A stretch of 64,000 nt of DNA from Pectobacterium parmentieri. GTDB lineage: Bacteria > Pseudomonadota > Gammaproteobacteria > Enterobacterales > Enterobacteriaceae. The translations under genes were made by a program, and so were the position numbers. Below, one piece after another: positions 1 to 9,196 of the stretch (position 1 is its first letter; each line of letters starts with the position of its first letter). Below the pieces are notes generated by a model. That model saw only the letters and a program-made list of their open reading frames with translations, was not told the origin of the DNA and did no database searches. The DNA is taken from NCBI RefSeq assembly GCF_001742145.1, contig NZ_CP015749.1:372001-436000 (forward strand). The letters are read 5' to 3'.

Positions 1-1077
1 ATTTAAACGTGTTGACTGTGGGTGAGCCAGTTCCCTCAGTAGGCGTTCTACCGGGGCGGCCAGTCCGACAGACGGCGGCTGCGCTAAGTTATACCAGAGA
101 CCCGCACCGTCATCCATGCAGGACCTGTTTTGTGAACGATCGTCCTGCGATACGTTCAGCCAGAGCGGAACAATATCCAGATGAAAATGGCTGAATGTGT
201 GGCGGAACGCGACAAGCTGTTGCAATCCATCAGGATTCAGACCGCGTTGTTGCAGCCAGAGTTCCAATTCCTGACGTTCACTGAACTGTGGGAAGCAAAA
301 TAGCCCACCCCACAGGCCCACGGTAGGGCGCTGTTGCAGCCAGACCTGAGAGTCCTGTTGCATCAGCAGGAACCAGCCCGTTTTTTCCGGCAGTGTCTGC
401 TTCGGTTTCTTACCGGGATATTGCGCCCAACTGTGGTTAGCGTAAGCAATGCAGCCGGTGTTCAGAGGGCACAGTTCGCACTTGGGGCGACTGCGGGTGC
501 AAACCATCGCACCGAGGTCCATCATCGCCTGATTAAACTGGCTGACGCCTTCGGCGGGTGTCACATCCTCACTGCGCGCCCACAGTTTCTTTTCGACTTC
601 TTTCTTGCCCGGCCAGCCGTCAACGGCGTAGCAGCGTGCCAGCACGCGCTTCACGTTGCCGTCAAGGATCGGGAAATGCTGGCCGAGAGAGAGCGACAAC
701 ACCGCGCCTGCGGTAGAGCGCCCGACGCCCGGTAACGCCGCGACTTCATCAAAGGTGGTGGGGAAATCACCGCCGTGGCGCGACACAATGGTCTGCGCGG
801 CTTTGTGTAGATTACGCGCACGGGCGTAGTAGCCCAGCCCAGTCCATAAGTGGAGCACTTCATCCAGCGGTGCTGCCGCCAGTGCGTTCACGTTGGGAAA
901 GCGAGCCATAAAGCGTTGGAAATAAGGAATAACCGTGGTGACCTGCGTTTGTTGCAGCATCACTTCGGATAGCCATACTTTATAGGGCGTTTTCTCAAGC
1001 TGCCATGGCAGGGTTTTGCGGCCATAGCGTTGATACCAGTCCAGCACCTGATGGGCGAACTGTTGCGCTTGCATCAT
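1..1077 (-). CDS. mutY: MutY adenine DNA glycosylase (3' end beyond the window)
   Basis: MutY removes adenine mispaired with 8-oxoguanine or guanine in base excision repair. The reading frame runs off the left edge after 359 codons, so only the last residues are missing (the family is about 350-370 aa). The catalytic Glu is at residue 38 in SEVMLQQTQ. The helix-hairpin-helix [10 protein letters not shown] is followed by catalytic Asp139 in LDGNVKR. The 4Fe-4S cluster cysteines follow the expected C-x6-C-x2-C-x5-C spacing in [17 protein letters not shown]. The C-terminal NUDIX-like domain ([12 protein letters not shown]) recognises 8-oxoG. Two ATGs are adjacent; starting at 1074 instead would give E. 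coli numbering (E37, D138). It is divergent from trmB, as in E. coli. Confidence 0.97.
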   Translation of the reverse strand, partial: MMQAQQFAHQVLDWYQRYGRKTLPWQLEKTPYKVWLSEVMLQQTQVTTVIPYFQRFMARFPNVNALAAAPLDEVLHLWTGLGYYARARNLHKAAQTIVSRHGGDFPTTFDEVAALPGVGRSTAGAVLSLSLGQHFPILDGNVKRVLARCYAVDGWPGKKEVEKKLWARSEDVTPAEGVSQFNQAMMDLGAMVCTRSRPKCELCPLNTGCIAYANHSWAQYPGKKPKQTLPEKTGWFLLMQQDSQVWLQQRPTVGLWGGLFCFPQFSERQELELWLQQRGLNPDGLQQLVAFRHTFSHFHLDIVPLWLNVSQDDRSQNRSCMDDGAGLWYNLAQPPSVGLAAPVERLLRELAHPQSTRLN

Positions 1078-1242
1078 AAAATGGGGTCACTATCCGACAG
1101 GTAAAAAGTTTGACTGCGATTCCAGCACAGAGTGAATGTGCTGTAAACCGGAACTTTCCGAGGCAGTGGGCTTGCTAAACCGCGGTATCCTTGCATAATG
1201 CGCGTTTCCTTAATGTAATCGGACAGCAAGTAAGCACTCTTT

Positions 1243-1962
1243 ATGATTAACAACGTCATTTCACCGGAATTTGATGAAAACGGGCGCCCGATGCGTCGTA
1301 TTCGCAGTTTTGTCCGCCGTCAGGGGCGCTTGACCAACGGGCAACAGTTGGCGCTGGATAACTACTGGCCGGTGATGGGTGTGGAATATCAGACCGAACA
1401 GGTAGATTTTAACGCGCTATTTGGTCGTGACGCGCCAGTGGTGCTGGAAATTGGTTTTGGGATGGGAGCATCGCTGGTGACGATGGCGGCGCAGCATCCC
1501 GAACAAAACTTCCTCGGTATTGAAGTTCACCTGCCGGGCGTGGGGGCGTGCCTTGCTTCCGCACAGGAAGCGGGGATCAGCAATCTGCGCGTGATGTGTC
1601 ATGATGCGCTTGAAGTACTGATGAAGATGATCCCCGATGGCTCACTATCCATGGTTCAACTCTTTTTCCCTGACCCGTGGCACAAAGCCCGTCATAATAA
1701 ACGTCGTATCGTGCAGGTGCCGTTCGTCGAACTGGTGCAGAGTAAGTTGAAAGTTGGCGGTGTGTTCCATATGGCAACCGACTGGGAACCTTATGCGCAA
1801 CACATGCTCGAAGTGATGACGTCTGTCGCTGGGTACCGTAATCTTTCCGATAATAATGAGTACGTTGTGCGGCCGGAATCCCGTCCGCTGACGAAATTTG
1901 AAGCACGCGGCCAGCGTTTGGGGCATGGCGTGTGGGATCTGATGTTTGAGAGGATAAAATAA
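1243..1962 (+). CDS. trmB: tRNA (guanine-46-N7)-methyltransferase
   Basis: TrmB uses S-adenosylmethionine to make 7-methylguanosine at position 46 of the tRNA variable loop. The 239 aa length equals the E. coli enzyme. The SAM-binding motif [10 protein letters not shown] lies at residues 69-78 and the family signature [15 protein letters not shown] at 141-155. The ATG is preceded by only a weak ribosome-binding site, but the N-terminus [11 protein letters not shown] matches the family, which fixes the start. yggL begins one base after the stop codon, so the two are surely cotranscribed. Confidence 0.97.
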   Translation: MINNVISPEFDENGRPMRRIRSFVRRQGRLTNGQQLALDNYWPVMGVEYQTEQVDFNALFGRDAPVVLEIGFGMGASLVTMAAQHPEQNFLGIEVHLPGVGACLASAQEAGISNLRVMCHDALEVLMKMIPDGSLSMVQLFFPDPWHKARHNKRRIVQVPFVELVQSKLKVGGVFHMATDWEPYAQHMLEVMTSVAGYRNLSDNNEYVVRPESRPLTKFEARGQRLGHGVWDLMFERIK

Positions 1963-1963
1963 A

Positions 1964-2308
1964 ATGGCACAAGCTCGTAGCCGTCGTTTGCGTAAAAAAC
2001 TGCACATTGATGAGTTTCAGGAATTAGGTTTTTCAGTCAGCTTTCGCTTTCCAGAAGGCACTGGCGTGGAAGACATCGATAAGCTGATGGATAAGTTCGT
2101 CGACGACGTCATTGAACCACAAGGCCTGGCATTTGAAGGCAGTGGTTATTTGCTCTGGGAAGGTTTGGTCTGCCTGCAAAAAATCGGTCACTGCACCGAA
2201 GAGCATCGTCAACTGGTTAGCCGCTGGTTGGAAGAGCAAAAGCTGACGGACGTGAAAGTCAGCAACCTGTTCGATATCTGGTGGGATCTGCCAGAACACC
2301 TGCTGTAA
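1964..2308 (+). CDS. yggL: YggL family 50S ribosome-binding protein (DUF469)
   Basis: A small basic-start protein (MAQARSRRLRKKLHIDEFQELGF, then an acidic body) of 114 aa, slightly longer than the roughly 108 aa E. coli YggL. The family is reported to associate with the large ribosomal subunit; no enzymatic motif is visible. It sits directly behind trmB, one base after its stop, in the conserved trmB-yggL-yggN order. A GC-rich stem-loop follows it. Confidence 0.93.
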   Translation: MAQARSRRLRKKLHIDEFQELGFSVSFRFPEGTGVEDIDKLMDKFVDDVIEPQGLAFEGSGYLLWEGLVCLQKIGHCTEEHRQLVSRWLEEQKLTDVKVSNLFDIWWDLPEHLL

Positions 2309-2329
2309 TCCTTGGTCTTATCAAGGAAT

Positions 2330-2353
2330 GCCTGAGCTGATTTTGGCTCAGGC
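2330..2353 (+). terminator. Stem-loop after yggL
   Basis: An 8-bp perfect stem (GCCTGAGC / GCTCAGGC) with an 8-nt loop starts 21 bases after the yggL stop. The downstream tract (GTTATTC) is poor in T, so termination may be partial or the structure may be an mRNA-stabilising hairpin. Confidence 0.5.
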
Positions 2354-2421
2354 GTTATTCGCCTCATCACTGGCATATTGCTATTTTCCCGCCACTGCCG
2401 TTGTTTTCTTCAGGAGAAAAT

Positions 2422-3135
2422 ATGTCGCGTAAAATGACCTTGGGTTTGTTGATGTTGCTGTCCTGGCACGCGCAGGCGGCTTACCAGTGCAACGTGAATC
2501 CGCAGGACGACATCATTATCAGTCCGCAGCAGGTACAGATCGTGGGTGCCAGCGGCAATTTACAACTTTCCCCGCAGGGCGATATCGTCCGTAACGGGAC
2601 GCCATTGACCCTGAACGCCGAACAGCGCCAGAAATCCAAAGCCTATCAGGCGGATTTACGCCAGCAACTGCCGTGGATCGACCAAGGGGCGCAGCAGCAT
2701 CTGGAAAAAGCGCGGGTCGCGCTGGATAAAGTCATCGTGCAGGAGCTTGGCAGCGACAGCAATGTGCGCAATCGTCTGACCACGCTGGATAAACAGCTTA
2801 AACAGCAGATGAACCGTATTATCGAACACCGCAGCGATGGCCTGACGTTCCACCATCAGGCGATCAAGCAGGTTGAGCAAGATGGCAAGCAAATCGTGCA
2901 GCAAAGCATGGGCGGCGTCTTGCAGGACAGCCTGAATGAAATGGGCGTAAAACAAATGTCCAGCGGCGGCAACCCGCTACAGGCGATGATGGGCAACCTA
3001 GGTGGTTTACAGAAAGCGATTCAGGCTGAGTGGAACAATCAGGAACTTGAATTCCAGCGCTTTGGTGATGATGTGTGTAGCCGCGTCACGTCGTTGGAAA
3101 ACCAGCGCAAGGGCCTGTTGCAGTCGCTGAAGTAA
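2422..3135 (+). CDS. yggN: YggN family exported protein (DUF2884)
   Basis: A 237 aa protein with a Sec signal peptide (MSRKMTLGLLMLLSWHAQA, predicted cleavage after AQA), followed by a mature region rich in Gln, Lys and Asp that looks helical, ending in an RKGLLQSLK tail. The family is annotated DUF2884 with no established activity; the signal peptide places it in the periplasm. I chose the ATG at 2422 because a good CAGGAGAAAA site sits just upstream; an in-frame TTG at 2401 would lengthen the protein but bypass that site. A strong terminator follows. Confidence 0.92.
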   Translation: MSRKMTLGLLMLLSWHAQAAYQCNVNPQDDIIISPQQVQIVGASGNLQLSPQGDIVRNGTPLTLNAEQRQKSKAYQADLRQQLPWIDQGAQQHLEKARVALDKVIVQELGSDSNVRNRLTTLDKQLKQQMNRIIEHRSDGLTFHHQAIKQVEQDGKQIVQQSMGGVLQDSLNEMGVKQMSSGGNPLQAMMGNLGGLQKAIQAEWNNQELEFQRFGDDVCSRVTSLENQRKGLLQSLK

Positions 3136-3165
3136 TTGTTCAGCGTTCTTGTGCATGCATTAAAG

Positions 3166-3190
3166 AAAACCGGGCAATGCCCGGTTTTTT
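3166..3190. terminator. Bidirectional rho-independent terminator between yggN and tas
   Basis: The stem ACCGGGC / GCCCGGT has a 3-nt loop, flanked by A-rich sequence on the left and six T on the right. It can terminate yggN on the plus strand and tas on the minus strand. It also marks the boundary between two regions that are not adjacent in E. coli. Confidence 0.85.
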
Positions 3191-3194
3191 GCGT

Positions 3195-4256
3195 TTACGG
3201 TGCTGGGAATGTGAAACGACGATGGATGGCTTCCAGTTCGTCAAGGATCTCGCCGTCCAGCATCAGGTTCTGGCTGTCGAGGTTGATTTGCAACTGCTCC
3301 AGTGTGGTCGCACCCAGCAGCGTACTGGCAACGAAAGGCTGTTGACGCACAAACGCCAATGCCATTTGCGCCGGGTTCAAACCGTGTTTTTGTGCCAGAG
3401 CCACGTACTCGGCAACTGCTGCCTGAGCCTGTGGGCCAGTATAACGTGTGAAGCGGCTGAATAGCGTGTTACGTGCGTCAACGGGTTTCGCGCCATTCAG
3501 ATACTTGCCCGTCAGCGTACCGAACGCCAGCGATGAATAGGCGAGAAGTTCCACGCCTTCATGCTGGCTGATTTCTGCCAGACCAACTTCAAAACTGCGG
3601 TTCAGCAGACTATAGGGGTTTTGGATCGATACGATACGTGGCAGATCGTGTTTTTCCGCCAAATTCAGGTAGCGCATCACGCCCCATGGGGTTTCGTTGG
3701 ACACGCCGATATAGCGGATCTTACCGGCGCGTACCTGTTCATTCAGCGCTTCTAGCGTTTCCAACAGTGTTACTACCGGTTTGTCGTCGGTATATTGCGG
3801 TTTGTCATCGGTATATTGATAGTTCAGCTTGCCAAAGCAGTTGGTCTGGCGCTGTGGCCAATGCAACTGGTAGAGATCGATATAGTCAGTATTCAGGCGT
3901 TGCAGGCTGGCATCCAGCGCGGCACGGATGTTTTTTCTGTCCAACGCCTGCTGTGGGCGAATGCTGTGATCGTTGCCGCGCACAGGGCCTGAGACTTTAC
4001 TCGCCACAATTAATTTCTCGCGTCCGCCACGAGATTTTAGCCAGGACCCGATATAGCTCTCGGTTAACCCTTGCGTTTCTGGGCGTGGAGGAACGGCGTA
4101 CATTTCTGCTGTGTCAATCAGGTTAACACCTGCGGCAATGGCGTGATCTAACTGGGCATGAGCGTCTGCTTCGCTGTTCTGTTCGCCAAAGGTCATCGTA
4201 CCAAGACCCAGCACGCTCACTTCTAAAGAACTATGGGGAATACGGTGATATTGCAT
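3195..4256 (-). CDS. tas: Tas aldo/keto reductase with a 7-residue internal duplication
   Basis: An NADP(H)-dependent aldo/keto reductase. The TIM-barrel catalytic tetrad is visible as Asp and Tyr in LIDTAEMYAVP, Lys in IVASKVSG and His in YQLHWPQR. The protein is 353 aa; E. coli Tas, identified as a multicopy suppressor in starvation-mutation studies, is 346 aa. The 7-residue excess is explained by a perfect tandem repeat QYTDDKP-QYTDDKP after the His motif. It lies downstream of ygdR on the same strand, as in E. coli. The physiological substrate is unknown. Confidence 0.94.
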   Translation of the reverse strand: MQYHRIPHSSLEVSVLGLGTMTFGEQNSEADAHAQLDHAIAAGVNLIDTAEMYAVPPRPETQGLTESYIGSWLKSRGGREKLIVASKVSGPVRGNDHSIRPQQALDRKNIRAALDASLQRLNTDYIDLYQLHWPQRQTNCFGKLNYQYTDDKPQYTDDKPVVTLLETLEALNEQVRAGKIRYIGVSNETPWGVMRYLNLAEKHDLPRIVSIQNPYSLLNRSFEVGLAEISQHEGVELLAYSSLAFGTLTGKYLNGAKPVDARNTLFSRFTRYTGPQAQAAVAEYVALAQKHGLNPAQMALAFVRQQPFVASTLLGATTLEQLQINLDSQNLMLDGEILDELEAIHRRFTFPAP

Positions 4257-4461
4257 TGCCAGCTTCCTTATGTCTGAAAATAGCAGGCGTATTTCCCGTC
4301 ATCTCCGCATGATTTGCTGCGATTCCAATGAGTTTGGGAAGACACACCTGAATTCGACTATAAACGAAGCCGTGGCGGGTGGGGAAGTCTCTTCTGTTAT
4401 CCTTTTCGGATTATTCTTGATGATGCAGTCCGAGGTAGAGCGTTTCGGGCTGACAGCGATC

Positions 4462-4680
4462 TTAGCGCTGTACGATCTGGGAAATCTGGTCGCTGTTGAT
4501 TTGTTTCTGATTACCTTGCTCATCGGTGTAGCTGAGCAGCCCGGTATCTTTATCTAACACGGGTTTCCCCTGTGTCAGGAGCATTTGCCCCTCTTTTGTC
4601 GCCATCACGTAGTCACTGGAGCAGCCCGCAAGGGTAAATAATAGTGCCAGTGTTATTGCCATTTTCAGCCGTATTTTCAT
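4462..4680 (-). CDS. ygdR: YgdR-type small lipoprotein
   Basis: A 72 aa lipoprotein: a short hydrophobic signal ends in the lipobox LAGC with Ser-Ser at +2/+3, which by the usual sorting rule favours the outer membrane. The mature domain ([14 protein letters not shown], then a [19 protein letters not shown] turn) is the DUF903/YgdI-YgdR SH3-like fold. The function is unknown. A paralogue (ygdI) lies at 37439-37660. In E. coli ygdQ separates mutH from ygdR; here ygdQ is absent. Confidence 0.9.
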   Translation of the reverse strand: MKIRLKMAITLALLFTLAGCSSDYVMATKEGQMLLTQGKPVLDKDTGLLSYTDEQGNQKQINSDQISQIVQR

Positions 4681-4788
4681 TGTATTAACCCATAAAGAAA
4701 TCTAACGCTTAAGGTGAGTCTAGCAAATGGTCGTGTGGGATAACGTAGGAATAATGGAAAAAATGCGTTTGGAAGGCTTAATTATGTA

Positions 4789-5481
4789 TCACTCGACTTG
4801 CATAAAGTGGCGGGCCAGCAGTGGCGCAGTAAAGGTTTTCTTCAAATAGAACCCGCGTGGTAGGGTCAAAATCGGTTGACCAAATTCGCCAATCGCCTCT
4901 GTTAATGCCCGGCTATTTGCTGCCTTGGGGCGTAATTGCAGCACTTCACCATGTCGGGCGGTGATGCTTTCTACCTTGCCAAGTACGATCAGATCCATCA
5001 GCTCTTCCCAATCACAGCGTAGTTGCTCTTCTTCTTCTTCATTGGGGCTCCACATCAGTGGTGTACCAATACGGCGTTCCCCCAGCGGGATGTGACGCGA
5101 GCCTTCCACCGGAATCCACAGTACCCGAGCGAGCTTATGCCGCACGTGACTGCTTTCCCACGTCACGCCGCTGTTGCCTGTCAACGGTGCGACACAGACG
5201 AAGGTGGTTTCCAGCGGTTTGCCCTGTTCATCAATAGGGATAGTTTTTAGCTCAATGCCAATGTCAGGAAAATCCTGCTCAGGCTTACTGCCTGCGCTTG
5301 CGCCCAGAAAACGTTCCAGCAACATGCCAATCCAGCCTTTATCGCGTTTCAGGTTGGCGGGGAGGGGGAGGCGGGCGATGTCCGCTAATTCCGCGAGATT
5401 ATAACTTGCGAGAGATTGCGCACGTTCCAGCAAGGCTTGTTCATTTTGTGGTGCTGTGGCGTGAACCGAGGGTGAATTCAT
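4789..5481 (-). CDS. mutH: MutH DNA mismatch repair endonuclease
   Basis: MutH nicks the unmethylated strand at hemimethylated GATC sites when activated by MutS and MutL. The protein is 230 aa. The restriction-enzyme-like active site D-x6-E-x-K is at D70, E77 and K79, the same residue numbers as in the E. coli enzyme. The upstream gap towards rppH is long (about 700 bp) and carries DnaA boxes. Confidence 0.97.
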   Translation of the reverse strand: MNSPSVHATAPQNEQALLERAQSLASYNLAELADIARLPLPANLKRDKGWIGMLLERFLGASAGSKPEQDFPDIGIELKTIPIDEQGKPLETTFVCVAPLTGNSGVTWESSHVRHKLARVLWIPVEGSRHIPLGERRIGTPLMWSPNEEEEEQLRCDWEELMDLIVLGKVESITARHGEVLQLRPKAANSRALTEAIGEFGQPILTLPRGFYLKKTFTAPLLARHFMQVE

Positions 5482-6176
5482 AGGGGGTAGCTCGATGTTT
5501 TCCGCTCAAAAAAAATACAATAAATGCAAAAGACAAATACATAGCCTGCAAGGTTGTGGAGAGAAACAATAATAGCATGATTCATAGCGTTTTTTTTCAA
5601 TGTGATGGCGATCACTGAATGCGGTTTTGCAAACTGTGCACGTATAGCCACCGACAATAAACAGGATTTTACACTAGGTTATCCACAGATATCTTGGATA
5701 ACCCACATAAACATGAATTACTGGTTCCATTTACAGCCTTGACTCCCGGCCTTTTTGCTGTGTTTGCCTATTTATTGCCTGAGTTTGAGACATTCCCTGT
5801 GGATAAAATCGGCATAGTGCGATCTTTCGCCAATCTTGCATTGGATGCCATTTGAGCAAAAATTAAGGGGGCGTTATTTCGGTTGGAATTGATTGTAATT
5901 TAATGAATGAAAAGCACTATTTTTTAATTTTCAGTAATATTTTTTCTTCATGAAAAATGAGTTTCACTCACTTCTTCATGGGTTCTGCACAAAGATGTCC
6001 ACAGAAAAAGTGAATAAACTGCGGGTTCTGGTCTTCACATGTTTATAACTTTGATCTTATCTGTGGGTTATCTTAGTTTTATTCGTGTCACATGCTTTCT
6101 AAGCAGTGGTTTACCGCCTGACGGGAGTGTGAAACAATCGGGTTATCTTTGCATTGATGTTTATTGAGGTAGTCCG
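5482..6176. other. Gene-free mutH-rppH interval
   Basis: About 695 bp between divergent mutH and rppH contain no credible coding sequence. The interval is AT-rich with several A and T runs and two exact DnaA boxes about 120 bp apart. In E. coli the same interval holds DARS2, so I read the length as functional DNA. Promoters for mutH and rppH must also lie here, but I cannot assign them with confidence. Confidence 0.75.
5679..5806. promoter_or_regulatory. DARS2-like DnaA-reactivating sequence (DnaA-box cluster)
   Basis: An exact DnaA box TTATCCACA occupies 5679-5687 on the plus strand. It is followed at once by an opposed near-match (TTGGATAAC, 5695-5703) and an overlapping TAACCCACA. A second exact box, TGTGGATAA, lies at 5798-5806 on the minus strand, and looser matches occur near 5994 and 6062. 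In E. coli, DARS2, which promotes ADP-to-ATP exchange on DnaA, lies in exactly this mutH-rppH gap and has a three-box core. Position and box arrangement support the call; the IHF and Fis sites that E. coli DARS2 needs I could not place by eye. Confidence 0.78.
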
Positions 6177-6713
6177 GTGATCGATGATGATGGCTACCGC
6201 CCAAACGTTGGTATTGTAATTTGTAATCGGCAGGGGCAGGTGATGTGGGCCCGGCGCTATGGCCAGCACTCATGGCAATTTCCGCAGGGGGGAATTAACC
6301 CCGGTGAAAGTCCCGAGCAAGCGATGTTCCGCGAACTGTTTGAGGAAGTCGGGTTAAGAAAAAAGGATGTGCGCGTGTTGGCATCTACCCGTAACTGGTT
6401 ACGCTATAAATTACCAAAGCGTTTGGTGCGTTGGGATACAAAACCGGTCTGTATCGGCCAAAAGCAGAAATGGTTTTTGCTACAGTTGATGTGTAATGAG
6501 TCGGATATTAATATGCAGAGCAGCGGCACGCCGGAATTTGATGGCTGGCGCTGGGTGAGTTACTGGTATCCGGTACGTCAGGTCGTCTCTTTTAAGCGGG
6601 ATGTGTATCGTCGCGTGATGAAGGAATTTATCAACCCGGTGATCCTGCTTCAGGAGAGTGTTGCGGTTCGGATGGCGCCCCCTCCACCCGGTCCCCGGCG
6701 GAAAAGAGGGTAA
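6177..6713 (+). CDS. rppH: RppH RNA pyrophosphohydrolase
   Basis: RppH removes pyrophosphate from the 5' end of mRNAs, which triggers RNase E-dependent decay. The Nudix box spans residues 38-59 (starting GGINPGES), with the metal-binding glutamates E53, E56 and E57 in RELFEE. The start codon is GTG, as in E. coli, giving [12 protein letters not shown]. The 178 aa length and the basic C-terminus (GPRRKRG) are usual. ptsP starts 12 bases after the stop, so the two are likely cotranscribed. Confidence 0.97.
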   Translation: MIDDDGYRPNVGIVICNRQGQVMWARRYGQHSWQFPQGGINPGESPEQAMFRELFEEVGLRKKDVRVLASTRNWLRYKLPKRLVRWDTKPVCIGQKQKWFLLQLMCNESDINMQSSGTPEFDGWRWVSYWYPVRQVVSFKRDVYRRVMKEFINPVILLQESVAVRMAPPPPGPRRKRG

Positions 6714-6725
6714 TTCAGGCACATT

Positions 6726-8972
6726 ATGCTCACGCGCTTGCGAGAAATTGTCGAAAATGTTGCGGCAACGGCCCGCCTTAGTGATGCGCTGGACATTCTG
6801 GTCAATGAGACCTGTCAGGCTATGGACACGGAAGTCTGCTCCATTTATCTGGCCGATCACGATCGGCAATGTTATTACCTGATGGCGACGCGCGGGTTGA
6901 AAAAACCGCGCGGGCGCACGGTTACGCTGGCATTTGGGCAAGGTATTGTCGGGTTGGTCGGGCAACGTGCCGAGCCTATCAACCTGGCTGACGCTCGTGC
7001 GCATCCCAGCTTTAAATTCATCCCCGCTGTGAAAGAGCAACATTTCCGCTCCTTTCTTGGTGTCCCCATTATTTACCGTCGTCACCTGTTGGGCGTGCTG
7101 GTGGTTCAACAGCGCGAACATCGTCAGTTCGATAAAAACGAAGAGTCGTTCATGGTGACGCTGGCCACGCAGATGGCCGCGATCCTTTCCCTTTCGCAGA
7201 TAAAAACGCTTTTCGGCCAATACCGCCAGACGCGCGTCAAGGCGCTGGTGGCTGCCCCAGGCGTGGCGATTGCCCCTGGCTGGCAGGATTGTACCCAGCC
7301 TTCTCTGGAACAGGTTTTTCCCGCATCGAGTTTGGACAGCGAGCGTGAGCGCTCCCGCTTAACACTGGCGTTAGAAGAAGCAACGGCGGAATTCCGTCGC
7401 TTTAGTAAACGCTTCAGTGCCAGTGCGCAAAAAGAGAGCGCGGCGATTTTCGATTTGTACTCGCACTTGCTGAACGACGCGCGGCTCAAACGTGAATTAT
7501 TTCAGGAAGTCGATGCAGGCAATGCTGCTGAGTGGGCCGTCAAACTGGTGATCGAACGCTTTGCCGCGCAGTTCACCCATTTGCAGGATACTTACTTACG
7601 TGAGCGTGCCGGCGATCTGCGTGCGTTAGGGCAACGACTGCTGTTTCACCTCGACGATAATGCGCAAATCATGGGGCAGTGGCCTGAACGCTTTATCCTC
7701 GTGGCGGACGAATTAACAGCCACGCTGTTGGCAGAGTTGCCGCCGGAGCGGTTAGCGGGCGTCGTTGTCTATGACGGTGCCGCCAATTCGCATGCGGCGA
7801 TCTTGGTGCGGGCCATGGGCATTCCGACGCTGGTTGGCGCGGAGATTCAGCCTGATTTACTGCATCAGCGCCAGTTGATCATTGACGGTTATCGCGGTGA
7901 ACTGTTGGTCGATCCAGAGCCTGTGCTGGTGCAGGAATACCAGCGTCTGCTGACGGAAGAAAATGAGCTAACTCGTCTGGCCGAAGGCGAGATGGAACAG
8001 CCCGCCGTGCTGAAAAGCGGTGAACGCATTCAGGTTATGCTGAATGCGGGCTTAAGTGCCGAACATGAAAAACGCTTTATCAATCAGGTTGATGGTGTCG
8101 GGCTGTACCGCACGGAAATCCCTTTTATGCTGCAGAGCGGGTTTCCGTCCGAAGATGAGCAAATGGCGCAATATCAAAGTATGTTGCAGCTTTATCCTAC
8201 GCGCCCTGTGATGCTACGCACGCTGGATATTGGTGCAGATAAGCCGTTACCTTATCTGCCTATCAGCGAGGAGAACCCGTGTCTTGGCTGGCGCGGCATT
8301 CGTATTACGCTCGATCAGCCCGAAATCTTTCTGATTCAGGCACGTGCCATGCTGCGTGCTAATGCGCATATCGGCAATCTCAATATCCTGCTGCCGATGA
8401 TCAGCAGTCTGGATGAAATCAGTGAAGCGCGCCGCCTGATTGATCAAGCGGCAGGTGAGGTAGAGGAATTATTGGGCTTCCCGCAGCCCAAGCCGCGGAT
8501 TGGGATCATGATTGAGGTTCCGTCGATGCTGTTTCTGCTCCCTCATCTGGCTTCCCGTATCGATTTTGTTTCGGTTGGCACCAACGATCTGACGCAATAT
8601 CTGCTGGCGGTGGATCGTAACAACGCCCATGTCGCATCGCTCTATGACAGCCTTCATCCTTCGATGTTGCAGGCATTGAGGATGATCGCTGCCGAGTGCG
8701 AACGGCATAATATTCCGCTTTCCGTGTGCGGTGAAATGGCCGGGGAAGCGCTTGGCGCACTGTTATTGACCGGACTGGGTTATCGTTCGCTGAGTATGAA
8801 CGGACGCAGCGTGGCGCGAATTAAATACCTGCTGCGCCAAATTACGCTGGCTGAGTCGCAGACGTTGGTGCAGCAATTACTGAACGCACAGAGTGCGATG
8901 GAAGTCCGACAGTGGGCGGCGATTTTCATGGAAGAGCGTGGGTTGGGCGGCTTGATTCGTGGCGGGCGCTAA
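6726..8972 (+). CDS. ptsP: PtsP, enzyme I-Ntr of the nitrogen phosphotransferase system
   Basis: PtsP autophosphorylates from phosphoenolpyruvate and passes phosphate to NPr and then EIIA-Ntr, a regulatory pathway linking nitrogen, potassium and envelope state. At 748 aa it has an N-terminal GAF domain (about residues 1-130), a linker and HPr-binding helices, the phosphohistidine domain with His356 in NSHAAILVRAMGIPT, and a C-terminal PEP-binding barrel with SVCGEMAG. It follows rppH closely and precedes lgt by about 220 bp. Confidence 0.97.
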   Translation: MLTRLREIVENVAATARLSDALDILVNETCQAMDTEVCSIYLADHDRQCYYLMATRGLKKPRGRTVTLAFGQGIVGLVGQRAEPINLADARAHPSFKFIPAVKEQHFRSFLGVPIIYRRHLLGVLVVQQREHRQFDKNEESFMVTLATQMAAILSLSQIKTLFGQYRQTRVKALVAAPGVAIAPGWQDCTQPSLEQVFPASSLDSERERSRLTLALEEATAEFRRFSKRFSASAQKESAAIFDLYSHLLNDARLKRELFQEVDAGNAAEWAVKLVIERFAAQFTHLQDTYLRERAGDLRALGQRLLFHLDDNAQIMGQWPERFILVADELTATLLAELPPERLAGVVVYDGAANSHAAILVRAMGIPTLVGAEIQPDLLHQRQLIIDGYRGELLVDPEPVLVQEYQRLLTEENELTRLAEGEMEQPAVLKSGERIQVMLNAGLSAEHEKRFINQVDGVGLYRTEIPFMLQSGFPSEDEQMAQYQSMLQLYPTRPVMLRTLDIGADKPLPYLPISEENPCLGWRGIRITLDQPEIFLIQARAMLRANAHIGNLNILLPMISSLDEISEARRLIDQAAGEVEELLGFPQPKPRIGIMIEVPSMLFLLPHLASRIDFVSVGTNDLTQYLLAVDRNNAHVASLYDSLHPSMLQALRMIAAECERHNIPLSVCGEMAGEALGALLLTGLGYRSLSMNGRSVARIKYLLRQITLAESQTLVQQLLNAQSAMEVRQWAAIFMEERGLGGLIRGGR

Positions 8973-9196
8973 TTTGTAGCGATGCGATTTTTACTGGTAT
9001 CACTATTTAATTGCGAATAAATGTTTAATGACGGCTCAATGTTTTACAGAACTTTTCCCCGATGCGAGCAACGAGCGCGGGGGCGTATGCTATGATTCGC
9101 CACCGCGGTTTGCAGGAACTGATCCATTTTCCTGCCTTTTGCCTATCAATGACGATCCCGAAAGCAGGGATAACACAATAAAATATGTGGTGAATG

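Noticed and set aside
1964..3135. Several minus-strand frames over trmB, yggL and yggN
   Set aside because: They lie opposite recognised genes and lack ribosome-binding sites or domain motifs.
5482..6176. A chromosomal replication origin, suggested by the DnaA boxes
   Set aside because: There are too few boxes, no AT-rich 13-mer array and no dnaA, gidA or mioC neighbours; the mutH-rppH context fits DARS2 instead.
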